This document shows, piece after piece, positions 1 through 8,576 of a DNA stretch of 64,000 nucleotides. Source of the DNA: Thainema sp966674685 (GTDB lineage: Bacteria; Cyanobacteriota; Cyanobacteriia; Phormidesmidales; Phormidesmidaceae); contig CBKWJC010000006.1 of the NCBI GenBank assembly GCA_966674685.1, forward strand, positions 1-64,000, in the 5' to 3' direction. The notes below the pieces were generated by a model, which did not search any database, was not told where the DNA came from, and worked only from the letters and a program-made list of their open reading frames with translations. Numbering within the stretch: the first letter of the stretch is position 1; every line of letters starts with the position of its first letter. Position numbers and translations under genes: made by a program.

Positions 1-109
1 GCAGTAGACCAGACCAGCCAATAAAGACGAATCGGTCGCGCTTGAGCCAGTCATCGAGGACGTCGAACCATCCTCGATCGGCTTGCGCCCGTCCCATTGC
101 TATGGTCAT
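1..109 (-). CDS. psbD: Photosystem II D2 protein, N-terminal fragment
   Basis: Reading the minus strand from the ATG at 109 gives about 36 residues that match the D2 N-terminus: a short MTIA start, then GWFDVLDDWLKRDRFVFIGW, which is nearly invariant in cyanobacteria. D2 is one of the two reaction-centre subunits of photosystem II and binds the pheophytin, QA and non-haem iron side of the centre in the thylakoid membrane. The gene runs off the left edge, so nothing can be said about its length or about psbC, which often follows it. The 750 bases upstream hold no other gene and presumably carry its promoter. Confidence 0.95.
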   Translation of the reverse strand, partial: MTIAMGRAQADRGWFDVLDDWLKRDRFVFIGWSGLL

Positions 110-865
110 AACGGGATTCTCCAAAAATATGTTTACGAATGAGTTCTCTTCAAACTCAGCAAACGCGCTTAACCCTACTTAATTATGATGTCGCGAAAGA
201 TGAGTGAAGTTTACTTTTCTTTACTATATTGAATTATATGAATAGAGCAAGTTTTTTTCATCCCTTTTTTAGGTTTTCCACTCTGTTTCCCTCAAAAGGG
301 CTATATGTCTGTAGGTGCAAAGACTTCCGCCATAGCTCCATCGACAGGATGCATGAGTATAAATACGTATGCATATTGACTTGGCTTTGTCCACATTAGC
401 AATTCTATTGCAATAAAATTTAGGATTGCTGGTGCCGAAAGTAGGTGGAGATATTGCCTGAAACTCGGTTCTTGCTGAATTGACGTTTAGTTTTTAAGAA
501 ATTAAACGTGGATTTCTCATTTTTCTGGGTTGTGTGGTGAGAACGTCAAGTTGGAAGCAGCGCGATCGCAGATCTGATGTAGTACGGGTTCACACATTAG
601 GGCTATGGATTAGCGCCATAGATGAGATTAGCGCTGAGTGCTAAAAGCGGAGGAGTGAGTGAGGAATGAGCACCAAATCGGTAGCCATAACCTGGAGGGA
701 CGGTACAAGCTATCGCTCTGGTTTTGGGATTGGGTGTCTAGTCAGTACCCCAACGTGTTGATGAACGCGCTAATGTAGTTAGGGCATAGTTTTTACTCAT
801 TCTGAGCAAAGACGCTCAAACTTCAACGCTAAACTCATCATCATTCGTATTGTTGACTGTTCCTT
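110..865. other. Intergenic region between psbD and the UPF0367 gene
   Basis: These 756 bases lie between divergent genes and contain no convincing reading frame. They are AT-rich near psbD and include one HIP1 octamer near 560. From about 625 to 670 there is a short repetitive stretch of the gagtga/gagtgct kind that recurs in several other spacers of this window. No structured RNA or binding site could be identified with confidence. Confidence 0.6.
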
Positions 866-1138
866 ATGTTTATTATCGATATCACGCTGAAGAATACGCC
901 CGTTACGCTATCTGTACAGCGGGAAACGGTGGAAGGGGCTGAAGCCGTTTATGGTGAAATTATGACAGCCCTAAAGTCAGGTGATCCGACTGTTGTTGAA
1001 CTAACTTGCGATCGCCAAAAGGACAAAAAAGTTTGCATCCTAGTTAGTCAAATCTCGGCAGTGCAAATGTCTGAAAAATCCGGTACGGCAGCATCATCTG
1101 GCCGTCCGCCTGGCTTCTTTGCACTAGCTTCTGAGTAA
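866..1138 (+). CDS. UPF0367 family conserved cyanobacterial protein
   Basis: This 90-residue protein has the features of the UPF0367 family: an MFIIDITLKNTP start, a central ELTCDRQ segment with an acidic/basic patch, a SAVQMSEKSG segment, and a glycine/proline-rich PGFF end. The family is restricted to cyanobacteria and some plastids, and its function is not known. It has no membrane segment or signal peptide and is probably cytosolic. The gene ends 62 bases before an ABC ATPase on the same strand, so the two may be co-transcribed. Confidence 0.85.
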   Translation: MFIIDITLKNTPVTLSVQRETVEGAEAVYGEIMTALKSGDPTVVELTCDRQKDKKVCILVSQISAVQMSEKSGTAASSGRPPGFFALASE

Positions 1139-1200
1139 GTCAAATTTAAATTATCTTGGACAAACCGATTGAACGACGAAGACTGCTGTGAACTAACGCT

Positions 1201-1875
1201 ATGAATAATGCGGTATCTCCTCCTGCTATTGCTGTCAACAACCTGACGTTTCGCTGGAGCAGTGGCAGTGAGGTATTACATGCCTGCTCCTTGGAAGTGC
1301 CCAAGGGGCAGTTTTGCATGTTGCTGGGCAATAACGGAAGCGGTAAATCAACGCTACTGCGCTTGCTGGCGGGTCTACTGTCTAAGACATCGGGCGAAAT
1401 TCAAGTAGGCGAACCCGTTGGATTTGTCTTTCAAAATCCAGATCATCAACTGGTGATGCCCACAGTGGGCGCTGATGTGGCATTTGGTCTGGTTGACGAA
1501 AAGCTTTCGTTTTTAGAAATTCAGCAGCGGGTTGATGAATCACTCGATGCAGTCAATCTTGCCTTTCTAAAACGGCGGCCAATCTATGCGCTCAGTGGCG
1601 GGCAAAAACAGCGGGTTGCGATCGCAGGTGCGATCGCCCGCCACTGCCAGATACTTCTATTAGACGAACCGACAGCACTACTCGATCCAGATAGTCAGCT
1701 AGACTTAGTGGCTCGCGTTCGTGAACTCGTCAAGGAGCGTAATCTAACAGCGCTCTGGGTCACGCATCGGCTCGACGAATTGGATTATTGTGATCAAGCC
1801 TACTTACTGGAAAAGGGAAAAGTCGTCGATCACGGTGATCCACAGCGGTTAAAGCAGCGACTACTCAAGAGTTAA
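1201..1875 (+). CDS. CbiO-type ECF/ABC transporter ATP-binding protein
   Basis: This 224-residue ATPase has Walker A (GNNGSGKST, about residues 43-51), a Q-loop in VFQNPDHQ (about 75-83), the signature LSGGQKQR (about 131-138), Walker B LLLDEPT (about 152-158) and an H-loop histidine in WVTHR. The VFQNPDHQ form of the Q-loop is typical of the CbiO/EcfA energy-coupling-factor ATPases, which power vitamin or metal uptake together with a CbiQ/EcfT membrane protein. A CbiQ-like gene is present in this window (16545-17459) but 15 kb away. No substrate-binding S component is seen, so the substrate cannot be inferred. Confidence 0.88.
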   Translation: MNNAVSPPAIAVNNLTFRWSSGSEVLHACSLEVPKGQFCMLLGNNGSGKSTLLRLLAGLLSKTSGEIQVGEPVGFVFQNPDHQLVMPTVGADVAFGLVDEKLSFLEIQQRVDESLDAVNLAFLKRRPIYALSGGQKQRVAIAGAIARHCQILLLDEPTALLDPDSQLDLVARVRELVKERNLTALWVTHRLDELDYCDQAYLLEKGKVVDHGDPQRLKQRLLKS

Positions 1876-2012
1876 GCACCTGGTTTAACAGTTATTCTCT
1901 TATCGAGATAAGGGAATGAGCAGGATTCTGTAACATTTGCTACAAAAACAAATTAAAATGCTAGATTAGCAGTAGGATCATTACCGCACTGACAAAGAAT
2001 TGGATGTTTGCT

Positions 2013-2168
2013 ATGAACAGAAAACGTCGCGAAATCATAACAAAAACCGCTGAAGCGCATCGTGAAGCACTGCGTCAACGCCTACAGCACCGGATGGAAG
2101 CTGCTCGTTCTAGGGGCGATGAAAACCTGGTACGTCAGCTAGAGCAAGAAGCACAGTATCTTGGCTAA
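2013..2168 (+). CDS. Small basic protein (51 aa), conserved-looking
   Basis: A short frame starting at the ATG at 2013 encodes 51 residues rich in Arg, Glu and Gln, with a helical pattern (HREALRQRLQHRMEAARSRG) and an ending of QEAQYLG. An in-frame ATG at 2004 would add three residues. The regular charge pattern and the strong hairpin 3 bases after the stop support a real gene. It resembles short arginine-rich cyanobacterial proteins of unknown function, but this is from memory and not a search. It has no membrane segment and could be a nucleic-acid-associated helix. Confidence 0.6.
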   Translation: MNRKRREIITKTAEAHREALRQRLQHRMEAARSRGDENLVRQLEQEAQYLG

Positions 2169-2171
2169 ATA

Positions 2172-2222
2172 TCTGATTTCAATGTCTGGCTAGATACGTT
2201 CTAGCCAGACATTGAAATCAGA
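2172..2222 (+). other. Perfect 23-bp hairpin after the small basic gene
   Basis: Arms 2172-2194 and 2200-2222 are exact reverse complements, with a 5-base loop (tacgt). The hairpin starts 3 bases after the stop codon at 2168. No T-run follows on either strand, so it is not a standard intrinsic terminator. It may instead protect the 3' end of the mRNA, form a double-stranded processing site, or be a mobile palindrome. A hairpin with the same stem and loop lengths but a different sequence lies at 60531-60581. Confidence 0.75.
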
Positions 2223-2317
2223 CTGTGTAGCAGTCTCAAAAACTAGTAATGAAACGTATCGCTTCAGCTATATTTTGAGCGGATCAAATCATTATTCCTT
2301 CAGTTGCACATACGGTT

Positions 2318-2356
2318 AAAGCGAAGTTTTGTCTGTCAGCAAAACTTCGCTTTTTG
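2318..2356 (+). terminator. Intrinsic terminator
   Basis: A 13-bp stem (2318-2330 with 2341-2353, based on aaagcgaagtttt) encloses a 10-base loop and runs into five T residues. This is a standard Rho-independent terminator on the plus strand. It ends the unit that includes the small basic gene, or a short RNA running from the hairpin at 2172. Confidence 0.75.
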
Positions 2357-2442
2357 TTTTGGTGCAAGATGTGAGTGTACTAACTCTATTGGACAAAAGC
2401 TAGCCATGAAATGGTTCTGAGTTCTTTTCCCAAAAGTTGCTA

Positions 2443-2994
2443 TTAGCTGCGACGCTCAACTTCAGCTTTGATTGCGAGCATATTCTCCTGTAGGCTATCG
2501 GCGAAAATCTTGTGAAAAATGCCGTCAAATAATCCGGCCTCTGCTTCTACGTCTACAACTTGAGTAATCAATGCTTGTTCGGTAGCTTCAGCAGTAACCA
2601 CATCAACCTGCCAGTAGCCATTCATTTTCTTTAAATTGCCATCAATTAGGTGAAAGTCGATCCGTCTCTCCTCTGGTTTTGCAACATTTTGAGTACGGAT
2701 CGTCGAATCAACTTGCATCATTAACACCTGACGTCGATCAACCTGCTCTACGATTTTTTGCTGTCCCTGATCGTCAACTACATGACTCGAAACGACTGTA
2801 GGCAGGAAATTGGGCAGACTTTCAAAATCATTGAGAACAGCCCATGCAACATCTGCGCTGGCATCAGCTAGCACTTGCGCTTGATATTGGTTTTGGTGCT
2901 GCGCGATCGCAACATTCCCATGCTGTAGCTGACTAGGCTGAAGTCGATTGTCCTGTCCAGCTAACGGCGCTGTTGGATCAGATGTAGCAGTCAT
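2443..2994 (-). CDS. SRPBCC/START-like (COQ10, cyclase-dehydrase type) protein
   Basis: From the ATG at 2994 this protein has about 183 residues. The core from about residue 25 to 180 fits the helix-grip fold of the polyketide cyclase/COQ10 family: the segment VLADASADVAWAVLNDFESLPNFLPTV is the typical first helix and loop, followed by alternating strands and a long C-terminal amphipathic helix (FADSLQENMLAIKAEVERR). Such proteins bind lipophilic ligands. No catalytic residue or partner is evident. An upstream in-frame start at 3030 is possible, but the extra residues look like a read-through of non-coding sequence. It stands alone on the minus strand. Confidence 0.75.
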   Translation of the reverse strand: MTATSDPTAPLAGQDNRLQPSQLQHGNVAIAQHQNQYQAQVLADASADVAWAVLNDFESLPNFLPTVVSSHVVDDQGQQKIVEQVDRRQVLMMQVDSTIRTQNVAKPEERRIDFHLIDGNLKKMNGYWQVDVVTAEATEQALITQVVDVEAEAGLFDGIFHKIFADSLQENMLAIKAEVERRS

Positions 2995-3109
2995 AAGGAT
3001 CAAATAGTGACAACACCCCAAAATTAACAAATCTCAATACACCCGCCGTCTGTCAAGCGCAGGACTTATATAGAGGCGTCAGAATGTTGAGTCGGCAGGA
3101 CTACTCTAT

Positions 3110-3180
3110 TTTTGAAGGCTGAGTGCTGAGTGAAGGTGGAGATGGTAGATGGGTAGATGAGTGAAGGGGTGATCGCGTGA
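3110..3180. repeat. Short simple-sequence repeat tract
   Basis: The stretch is made of overlapping heptamer-like units such as ctgagtg, gagtgaagg and gatgggtagatgagtg. Similar units occur at 625-670, 20038-20055 and 22915-22930. The element gatgggtagatgagtg recurs in reverse complement at the very end of the trpE-like gene (15020-15045). These look like the short tandem repeats common in cyanobacterial spacers. Confidence 0.6.
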
Positions 3181-3281
3181 TGACACAAATTGGCAGCAGA
3201 TATTCCGGAGATTGTTGCTTATTGCCTGAAAACAATGAATAGCAGCCCATATTGTTATAGTTCGGGGCTAGGATATTGTGT

Positions 3282-3722
3282 ATGACGCCTCTAGAGGATT
3301 ACGAGATTAAACGGTTGGCTCAATCTCTGCGACGAATTCGCCAACCTACTCGACCCAACGCACCGACAGGAACTACCAAAGTTTGGTATCAAGGAGGCGA
3401 GCCTTACTTTGACTTGACGGTTGAAGTGCAAGAAGATGGTGCGATCGCAACTCTGCTGCTGACGTTAAAAGGTTATTTTCTGTCTTGGAACCACAAGAGC
3501 CGCAAATTTAGCACCGGATGCACCAGCCAGCTAGAAATTCCTGGTGTTTCGTATCACCCAGCCAGCACGATTATGAATCAGTTCAATCGAACCGATTCAA
3601 CGGTTTTAGATCAACTTCAGGCACTGCTGCTCGCGATTCCACCTTCTGATCCAACAATTCAGCAGATGCAGCAGTTGGTGATCGAGTCGGACACGAGTTC
3701 GAGAGAGAGAACGGAGGAGTAG
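3282..3722 (+). CDS. Conserved-looking hypothetical protein
   Basis: This encodes about 146 residues from the ATG at 3282; a TTG two codons upstream is also in frame. It is soluble, with a basic N-terminus (EIKRLAQSLRRIRQP), a central beta-rich part containing GGEPYFDLTVEV and GYFLSWNHKSRKFSTG, and a short helical end. I do not recognise the family. No signal peptide, membrane segment or metal motif is visible. The spacer before it (3118-3175) is built from short gagtga/gatggtagatgggtag-type repeats, so its promoter region is unusual. Confidence 0.6.
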   Translation: MTPLEDYEIKRLAQSLRRIRQPTRPNAPTGTTKVWYQGGEPYFDLTVEVQEDGAIATLLLTLKGYFLSWNHKSRKFSTGCTSQLEIPGVSYHPASTIMNQFNRTDSTVLDQLQALLLAIPPSDPTIQQMQQLVIESDTSSRERTEE

Positions 3723-3915
3723 TGCGGACTACAGACGCTTTGCGGCACGGCGAGGCCGCACCACAAAAGCGTCTTAATGAATCGGACGATCGCTGTACAA
3801 GTGACTTGACTTACATCTTGCACCAAAAAACCAGAGATGATGTTGCCGCCACGATGCGACAGCAACATTATCCTTCTAGATTCTCATTGTGCAAGGTGCA
3901 AAAAATGTGACGTTA

Positions 3916-4086
3916 TTAACCCAAACCTAACCAGGACAATAAACCCTGTCCGGTGAAATACTCGATTGCCAACGTCGCAATAAATCCGATCATGGCTGCC
4001 CGACCATTGAGACGTTCAGCATAGCGGTTAAAGCCCACTTTAGGATCTTGAAAATTGGGGGTAACAGAGGGTTGTGGTCGGTTCAT
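3916..4086 (-). CDS. High-light-inducible protein (HLIP/SCP family)
   Basis: A 56-residue frame on the minus strand from the ATG at 4086 contains the chlorophyll-binding signature ERLNGRAAMIGF, followed by one hydrophobic helix (IATLAIEYFTGQGLLSWLG). This is the hallmark of one-helix HLIPs, relatives of the plant light-harvesting proteins. They bind chlorophyll and carotenoid and protect photosystem II assembly intermediates and newly made chlorophyll under high light. The N-terminal 18 residues are polar and stromal. It is a single-gene unit, and the ATG at 4086 is preceded by a weak ribosome-binding site. Confidence 0.92.
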   Translation of the reverse strand: MNRPQPSVTPNFQDPKVGFNRYAERLNGRAAMIGFIATLAIEYFTGQGLLSWLGLG

Positions 4087-4135
4087 AGGAATACGCGTTT
4101 GTTACAAATCTTTACTCATCTCTATTGTAAAGAAG

Positions 4136-4158
4136 AAAAGCTGCGATCGCAGCTTTTT
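4136..4158 (-). terminator. HIP1-based palindromic terminator
   Basis: A perfect 22-nt palindrome built around the HIP1 octamer (arms aaaagctgcga) lies just past the stop of the PilB-like gene at 4168. On the minus strand it runs into a T-rich tract (ttttcttcttt), so it can act as an intrinsic terminator for that gene. Confidence 0.65.
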
Positions 4159-4167
4159 GGATTCAGA

Positions 4168-5631
4168 TTATCTTGATCGACGATTCCGATCGTGTTCAGA
4201 CATCAAGTCTCGAATCTGTTGATCAAGCTGTAGCAGCAGTTCATGTAGGGCAGGCAGCGACTCAACATCTAGAGGTTGAGCCGATAGTTCATCTCGGGCT
4301 CGGCTACGGATCTCATTGAGCTGCTGCTGCAATTTATAGGCCAGCCCCAAAGCATCACGTCCCAGTCGATTAACAATTTGACGCTCATAAAATTTGAGCG
4401 CTGCACCCCGCAATACCTGTAGCGTCGCCTCCTCACCATACTTGCCCGGCATCACTCGAAACCGCAGAAGTAGCCGCGACCCCTGATAAATGCGCTCCTG
4501 CTCAATTTGCTTCGTAGACTGTACAGGCAGCATAGGCAGTCCCGCTAAGCGTTTCAGTTCACCCATTACTCCGTCAAATCGAGGTACATCTAACCTTTCA
4601 ATGGCTGACTGCATCACCCCGTCTTGACTCCAGAGAATACGCCCCTGATGCTGATGATGCTCAAAGTAAAGCCGACCAATTCCGTCTTTTAATACTCGTC
4701 CCAACAGCTCGTACAAAATTGTCTTGGGCTGCTGCTGAGGCAGTGAATCTAAAGGCAGTGAAAAGCTCGTGATATTTAGTTCTAGAGGATTAGTTTGGCC
4801 AGGTGGTAGAGGTGGATCTAAGCGATTAGATGAGGCAGATGAGATCTTAGCTTTGGCTGGGTTGATAGTCTGTTCAGTCCACCCCGGCGAACCAGATTCT
4901 GACTGACGAGTTGCGGCATTTGCGGAAGGGAAAGCCTCTGATGACCTCGGCGGTGATGATGCAGCACTGGGCTTTGTCTGGTTAGATTGTGCTGAAAGCC
5001 CAAATGCTCGATTTGACTGAGCTTCTTCGGGTTTAAGCGGTTGGTTTAGTTCATTCTCATCTAGCGCTAGGGTTTGATCTAATGCAGCTTCCTTCTCAAA
5101 CCGAGTTAATGGAGTTGGTTCTGCAAATTGGTCAGAAAAGTCAAAATCTAGATCCTCTAGTTCTTCAATTTCTTCTAGCTGCTCTGGAGAATCCACAATG
5201 AACGTTCTCTGCTGGTCTGGATCAGGATGAACAGGAAACGAACTCACTTTAGTCTGACGATTATTGAGATGTTGAGATGAATTATCACTTGATGAACTGC
5301 CGCCCGATAGCGCAGGTGCGCTCCTTTGGGAGTAGTTCAAATAGCGGGTCAGCATCGCATGGTGCCCATCTAGTGAAATTGGACGGGACACGATTGAACA
5401 GTTGATATAGGACAATAAACGCCGTACATAATCTGCCGCCGCCGTATCGTCTGGATCAACCATGCCGAGATTCAGGCGACTGCCATCCAGAGACAAGGGA
5501 AGAACGCGGTAGTATAAGCACGCTTCTAGGGGCAGCAGTTGCTCAATCAGCGTAAACATCTGTTGTTGATTGGCCTGTGTAAGCCAGTCTTCATCAGAAG
5601 GGGAATTGGATGCGGACATGGGATCGATCAT
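4168..5631 (-). CDS. PilB/GspE N-terminal-like protein lacking the ATPase core
   Basis: The protein has 487 residues. The first 105 resemble the MshEN/GspE-N fold found at the start of type IV pilus and type II secretion ATPases, with the LNLGMVDPDD motif typical of these domains. Residues about 110-290 are low in complexity, rich in Ser, Pro and Glu, and probably disordered. Residues about 300-430 look like the N2 domain that precedes the RecA fold in PilB (LLGRVLKDGIGRLYFEH, then RLLLRFRVMPGKYGEEATLQVLRG). The sequence then ends in a helical tail with no Walker A or B motif. It is therefore not an ATPase. A regulatory or scaffolding role at the pilus base is an inference. Confidence 0.65.
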   Translation of the reverse strand: MIDPMSASNSPSDEDWLTQANQQQMFTLIEQLLPLEACLYYRVLPLSLDGSRLNLGMVDPDDTAAADYVRRLLSYINCSIVSRPISLDGHHAMLTRYLNYSQRSAPALSGGSSSSDNSSQHLNNRQTKVSSFPVHPDPDQQRTFIVDSPEQLEEIEELEDLDFDFSDQFAEPTPLTRFEKEAALDQTLALDENELNQPLKPEEAQSNRAFGLSAQSNQTKPSAASSPPRSSEAFPSANAATRQSESGSPGWTEQTINPAKAKISSASSNRLDPPLPPGQTNPLELNITSFSLPLDSLPQQQPKTILYELLGRVLKDGIGRLYFEHHQHQGRILWSQDGVMQSAIERLDVPRFDGVMGELKRLAGLPMLPVQSTKQIEQERIYQGSRLLLRFRVMPGKYGEEATLQVLRGAALKFYERQIVNRLGRDALGLAYKLQQQLNEIRSRARDELSAQPLDVESLPALHELLLQLDQQIRDLMSEHDRNRRSR

Positions 5632-5840
5632 GTGGAGCGGCCAATGATGACGACGATGATCTGTTCTGTATTAATACCGAATTGGTATTGCACGGGTGCC
5701 GGATCTCTAGGTTAGAACCCGACTGCCTTTTGCAAAAAGCTTGCCGTACAAGCTTTTACAAAAAATAACTGCGGATTTCTAACTAGGCCGAAATTAGGCG
5801 GATGGCCTAGATCCATTCAGTCAAAACCGGAAACCACCTC

Positions 5841-5950
5841 AGTAGCTGTAGATAAATAAATGCACTACCCCAGAAACCGAGGGGGCTGCGCTGGAGGAAA
5901 ATTCTTCCAGTTTTAGATGCGTTTATTTATGCCAACCTACTCAACTACTT
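5841..5950. repeat. Structured intergenic repeat, copy A
   Basis: This quasi-palindromic element has outer arms agtag/ctact, a middle stem ataaataaatgca (5852-5864) pairing with 5918-5930, and an inner hairpin ctggaggaa/ttcttccag. It shares most of its outer sequence with 13163-13266, including agtagctg, ataaatgca, tttagatgcg and atgccaacctact. The inner arms differ between the copies but still pair. It lies between the SLH gene and the PilB-like gene; the rest of the 484-base spacer shows nothing recognisable. Confidence 0.65.
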
Positions 5951-6115
5951 AATTTAACTGTACCTATTTTTCTCTACGACGGGTTCAAGGCCCCATCAGC
6001 GTAATATTTCAATTGGATGCTGCAATTTTCCGGAAAGGCTACATCCCTATCTTTCCCCCAAAAATCATTAATGCTGCTGCTTAATGTGAGCAGCATATAT
6101 TTAACCCAGCCAAAA

Positions 6116-8260
6116 TTAACCAATAATATACGGCGAAGTCACTGCCGGAAAACGACCAGCGTATACTCCGGCCTGATACATAACGGCTGTCACCTCTGCA
6201 CGAGTAGCGGGATGGTTCGGTCGTAGCTGGCGCACATCGGGAAAGTTGACCACCAAATGATGCACTGTGGCGCTGGCGACAAACGGGCGGGCAAACTCGG
6301 GGATTTCGAGATGATCTTGATAGAAATTGAGGATTGACTCGTCTTCAGTATCCAAATCTAATTTTAAGCCATTAATTAATGACACGTAGAGCTGCACTCG
6401 TGAGAGCGGTTGGTTTGGTGCGAAGGTTTGATTGGGAAAACCAGACAGAAATTCGGCCTGATAGGCTTGTTGAATGGCTGCCGCTGCCCAGAGGTTCGAT
6501 GGTACATCAGTAAATTGAATGCTATCCCGTTTCGCGGGCGGATCGAAGACTCGCTTGATGAGCACGGTGTATTCCGCTCGCGTAATCGGCAAATCGGGCC
6601 GAAAGGTGCCGTCAACAAAGCCGCTAACCATCTGCTGATTGGTTAGACCGTAAATAAAATTGGCTGCCCAGTGATCTTGAGTATCGGCATAAAGGGGAAT
6701 GGTGGTGTCCGGTCGCACAACGTAGGGTGAGGCAACCACAGGGGCACGCCCCTGCACAACCAGTGCCTGATAGACCGTTGCTGCCATTTCTGCCCGCGTC
6801 ATCTCGTGCATCGGGTTCAGCTCGTCGTAGTGGGGATAGTTCACGACTAGGCGGCGCTGGGTGGCAATTTCGACGGCTTCAATCGCATAGGGCGGAATGT
6901 GGGCGCGATCGCGATAAATCCGCAGGGCATCTGGCACTCCTCCGGTTAATCGCAGTCCATTAACCAGTGACACTAAACCCTGCACCCGCGTCAGGTTCGC
7001 ATCGGGCCGAAATGAGCGATCGGGATATCCTGCTAGAAACCCCATCCTGTTTGCTTGCCGAATCGCTTCATAGGCCCAAAACTGGGGCGACACATCTACA
7101 AAGTTACTCGCTGGACGCACGGCCTCTTGGCGAAAAGCGGCCATCAAAATTGCTGCGTACTGGGCACGGGTGATCTTGGCATTGGGGCGAAAGGTGCCGT
7201 CCAGAAAACCGCGCACAATGTTTAAGTTTGCGAGTCCCTCCACAAACAGGGCTGACCAGTGTTCGGCTAAATCCTGGAATCGAGTTGAAACTGGATTTGC
7301 GATCGCACCCCCATCAACAGTTCTATCCGACGGATTGGGAGCCGTTTGCAGCGGCAGTGAAGGGTATACCTCACTGGTGACCCACTCGACTTGTCCCTGA
7401 ATGCGAGTAGGGTTTAGGTCGTTGCCGACGGACTGCACGGGTATTTCCGTGGCGTTGTGCAAGTCATAGTTCCCGTTGCGGCGCAGCATATTTAGCCCTG
7501 GATTTTGGGGATGCCCCAGATCCACGACCACCTGATCGAGCATCGCTAAACCCTCGGCCTGATTCTGCTCCACCACGTTTTGGCGCAGGACGGGACGGGC
7601 TTGTCCCCAAACCAAAATGCCGACTTGATTGTGCGTTACTCGATTGGCAATCACCAACGGAGCCGCCTGTTCACCAATGGCTAACCCGTATCCAGTGCGG
7701 CGAAAGGCATTGCGGTGAATTTCACCTTTGGCCGAATGCACCATTGAGATGCCGCTGAGTCGATTTTGCTCAAAGACATTGTCAATCAGGGCCGGATTAG
7801 CATTGCCGCTGATAAATACGCCTTCTCGTCCGCAGCGAGTAAACGTATTGTGAGCCAGCGTCGGGTCAGCAGATTCAATCCAGACACCCGTGCCGTTTTC
7901 GCTGGGATTTGAAACGGTGATCCCCCGCAGTTCTGACCCAGTCTGCATAACAAACGCTACGTTCTGCGGCACAAACCCGTTGCTGGTATGGAGCCCTCCA
8001 CCCGTGATCAGGATATCTTGTCCCCAGTTCACCTCGTCGCCTGCGATCGCAACCTGAGCCGGAACCCGCAGCGGAAACTGTTCACCATTGGCCGCATCAT
8101 ATCGTCCCGCTGCGAGCTGAACCGTAGCACCAGCCTGCACCTGCCTCAGTGCCCAAGTCAGCGTCTTATAAGGCTGTTCTGCACTGCCATAGCCCAGTCG
8201 ATCTCGACCACGATGCGGATCAACATAAATAACCGCGGATCGGGACACAGAACTAACCAT
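6116..8260 (-). CDS. Parallel beta-helix (DUF1565-like) protein with six SLH repeats
   Basis: This 714-residue protein starts with VIYVDPHRGRDRLGYG, the typical opening of DUF1565/right-handed beta-helix domains. Beta-helix rungs rich in N and G (NPALIDNVFEQNRLSGI and similar) continue to about residue 290. Two copies of a three-repeat SLH block follow, at about 330-520 and 530-714. Each block has F-x-D-x-x-x-x-W-A and GFxDGTFRP motifs and each ends in SPYVV/SPYII. SLH domains in cyanobacteria usually bind cell-wall polymers. No signal peptide is visible at the N-terminus, which is odd for a surface protein. An upstream non-ATG start is a possible explanation. Confidence 0.85.
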   Translation of the reverse strand: MVSSVSRSAVIYVDPHRGRDRLGYGSAEQPYKTLTWALRQVQAGATVQLAAGRYDAANGEQFPLRVPAQVAIAGDEVNWGQDILITGGGLHTSNGFVPQNVAFVMQTGSELRGITVSNPSENGTGVWIESADPTLAHNTFTRCGREGVFISGNANPALIDNVFEQNRLSGISMVHSAKGEIHRNAFRRTGYGLAIGEQAAPLVIANRVTHNQVGILVWGQARPVLRQNVVEQNQAEGLAMLDQVVVDLGHPQNPGLNMLRRNGNYDLHNATEIPVQSVGNDLNPTRIQGQVEWVTSEVYPSLPLQTAPNPSDRTVDGGAIANPVSTRFQDLAEHWSALFVEGLANLNIVRGFLDGTFRPNAKITRAQYAAILMAAFRQEAVRPASNFVDVSPQFWAYEAIRQANRMGFLAGYPDRSFRPDANLTRVQGLVSLVNGLRLTGGVPDALRIYRDRAHIPPYAIEAVEIATQRRLVVNYPHYDELNPMHEMTRAEMAATVYQALVVQGRAPVVASPYVVRPDTTIPLYADTQDHWAANFIYGLTNQQMVSGFVDGTFRPDLPITRAEYTVLIKRVFDPPAKRDSIQFTDVPSNLWAAAAIQQAYQAEFLSGFPNQTFAPNQPLSRVQLYVSLINGLKLDLDTEDESILNFYQDHLEIPEFARPFVASATVHHLVVNFPDVRQLRPNHPATRAEVTAVMYQAGVYAGRFPAVTSPYIIG

Positions 8261-8524
8261 TAGTCGCTTCCAAAACGGCGCGATCCAGAACTACCATTCC
8301 GTTTTCCATGTCGCCTACAAAAAGATCAGCTAAAGCTTAAAAGCGAGTTCCCGATCTGCCACTGCTTTGCAACGAGACTTAACGGTGTAAAAGTGGCTTG
8401 GTGTGCGCTGATACAGTTGAAGCTACAGATCCATTTACGGATCAAGCCATCAATTGTTTAGATATTGAGGGCAGGGGGGCAATGGGGCAAAGGAGCCTGA
8501 TTTGTGGCTTCAATTTAAGCACTG

Positions 8525-8576
8525 AAAGAGGCAATTTTGCGTGTCGCAGTGCGGTAGCAAAATCGCCTCTTTTGCG
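8525..8576. terminator. Hairpin with T-run
   Basis: Arms 8525-8540 (aaagaggcaattttgc) and 8557-8572 pair with one A-C mismatch around a 16-base loop, followed by a short T-run on the plus strand. It lies in the 400-base spacer between the SLH gene start and the stop of the small membrane-protein gene at 8661. It probably ends transcription of the latter or of an unannotated plus-strand transcript. The rest of this spacer holds no gene that I can support. Confidence 0.55.

Noticed and set aside
425..460. glnA-type glutamine riboswitch (gccgaaagtaggt)
   Set aside because: Only a loose match to a short motif, no paired stems found, and the neighbouring gene is unrelated.
3722..3910. 62-codon frame after the hypothetical gene
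   Set aside because: Low-complexity start, overlap with a spacer, and no domain or conserved pattern.
5841..5950. Cobalamin riboswitch
   Set aside because: The repeat has no B12-box-like sequence and the adjacent genes are not cobalamin-related.
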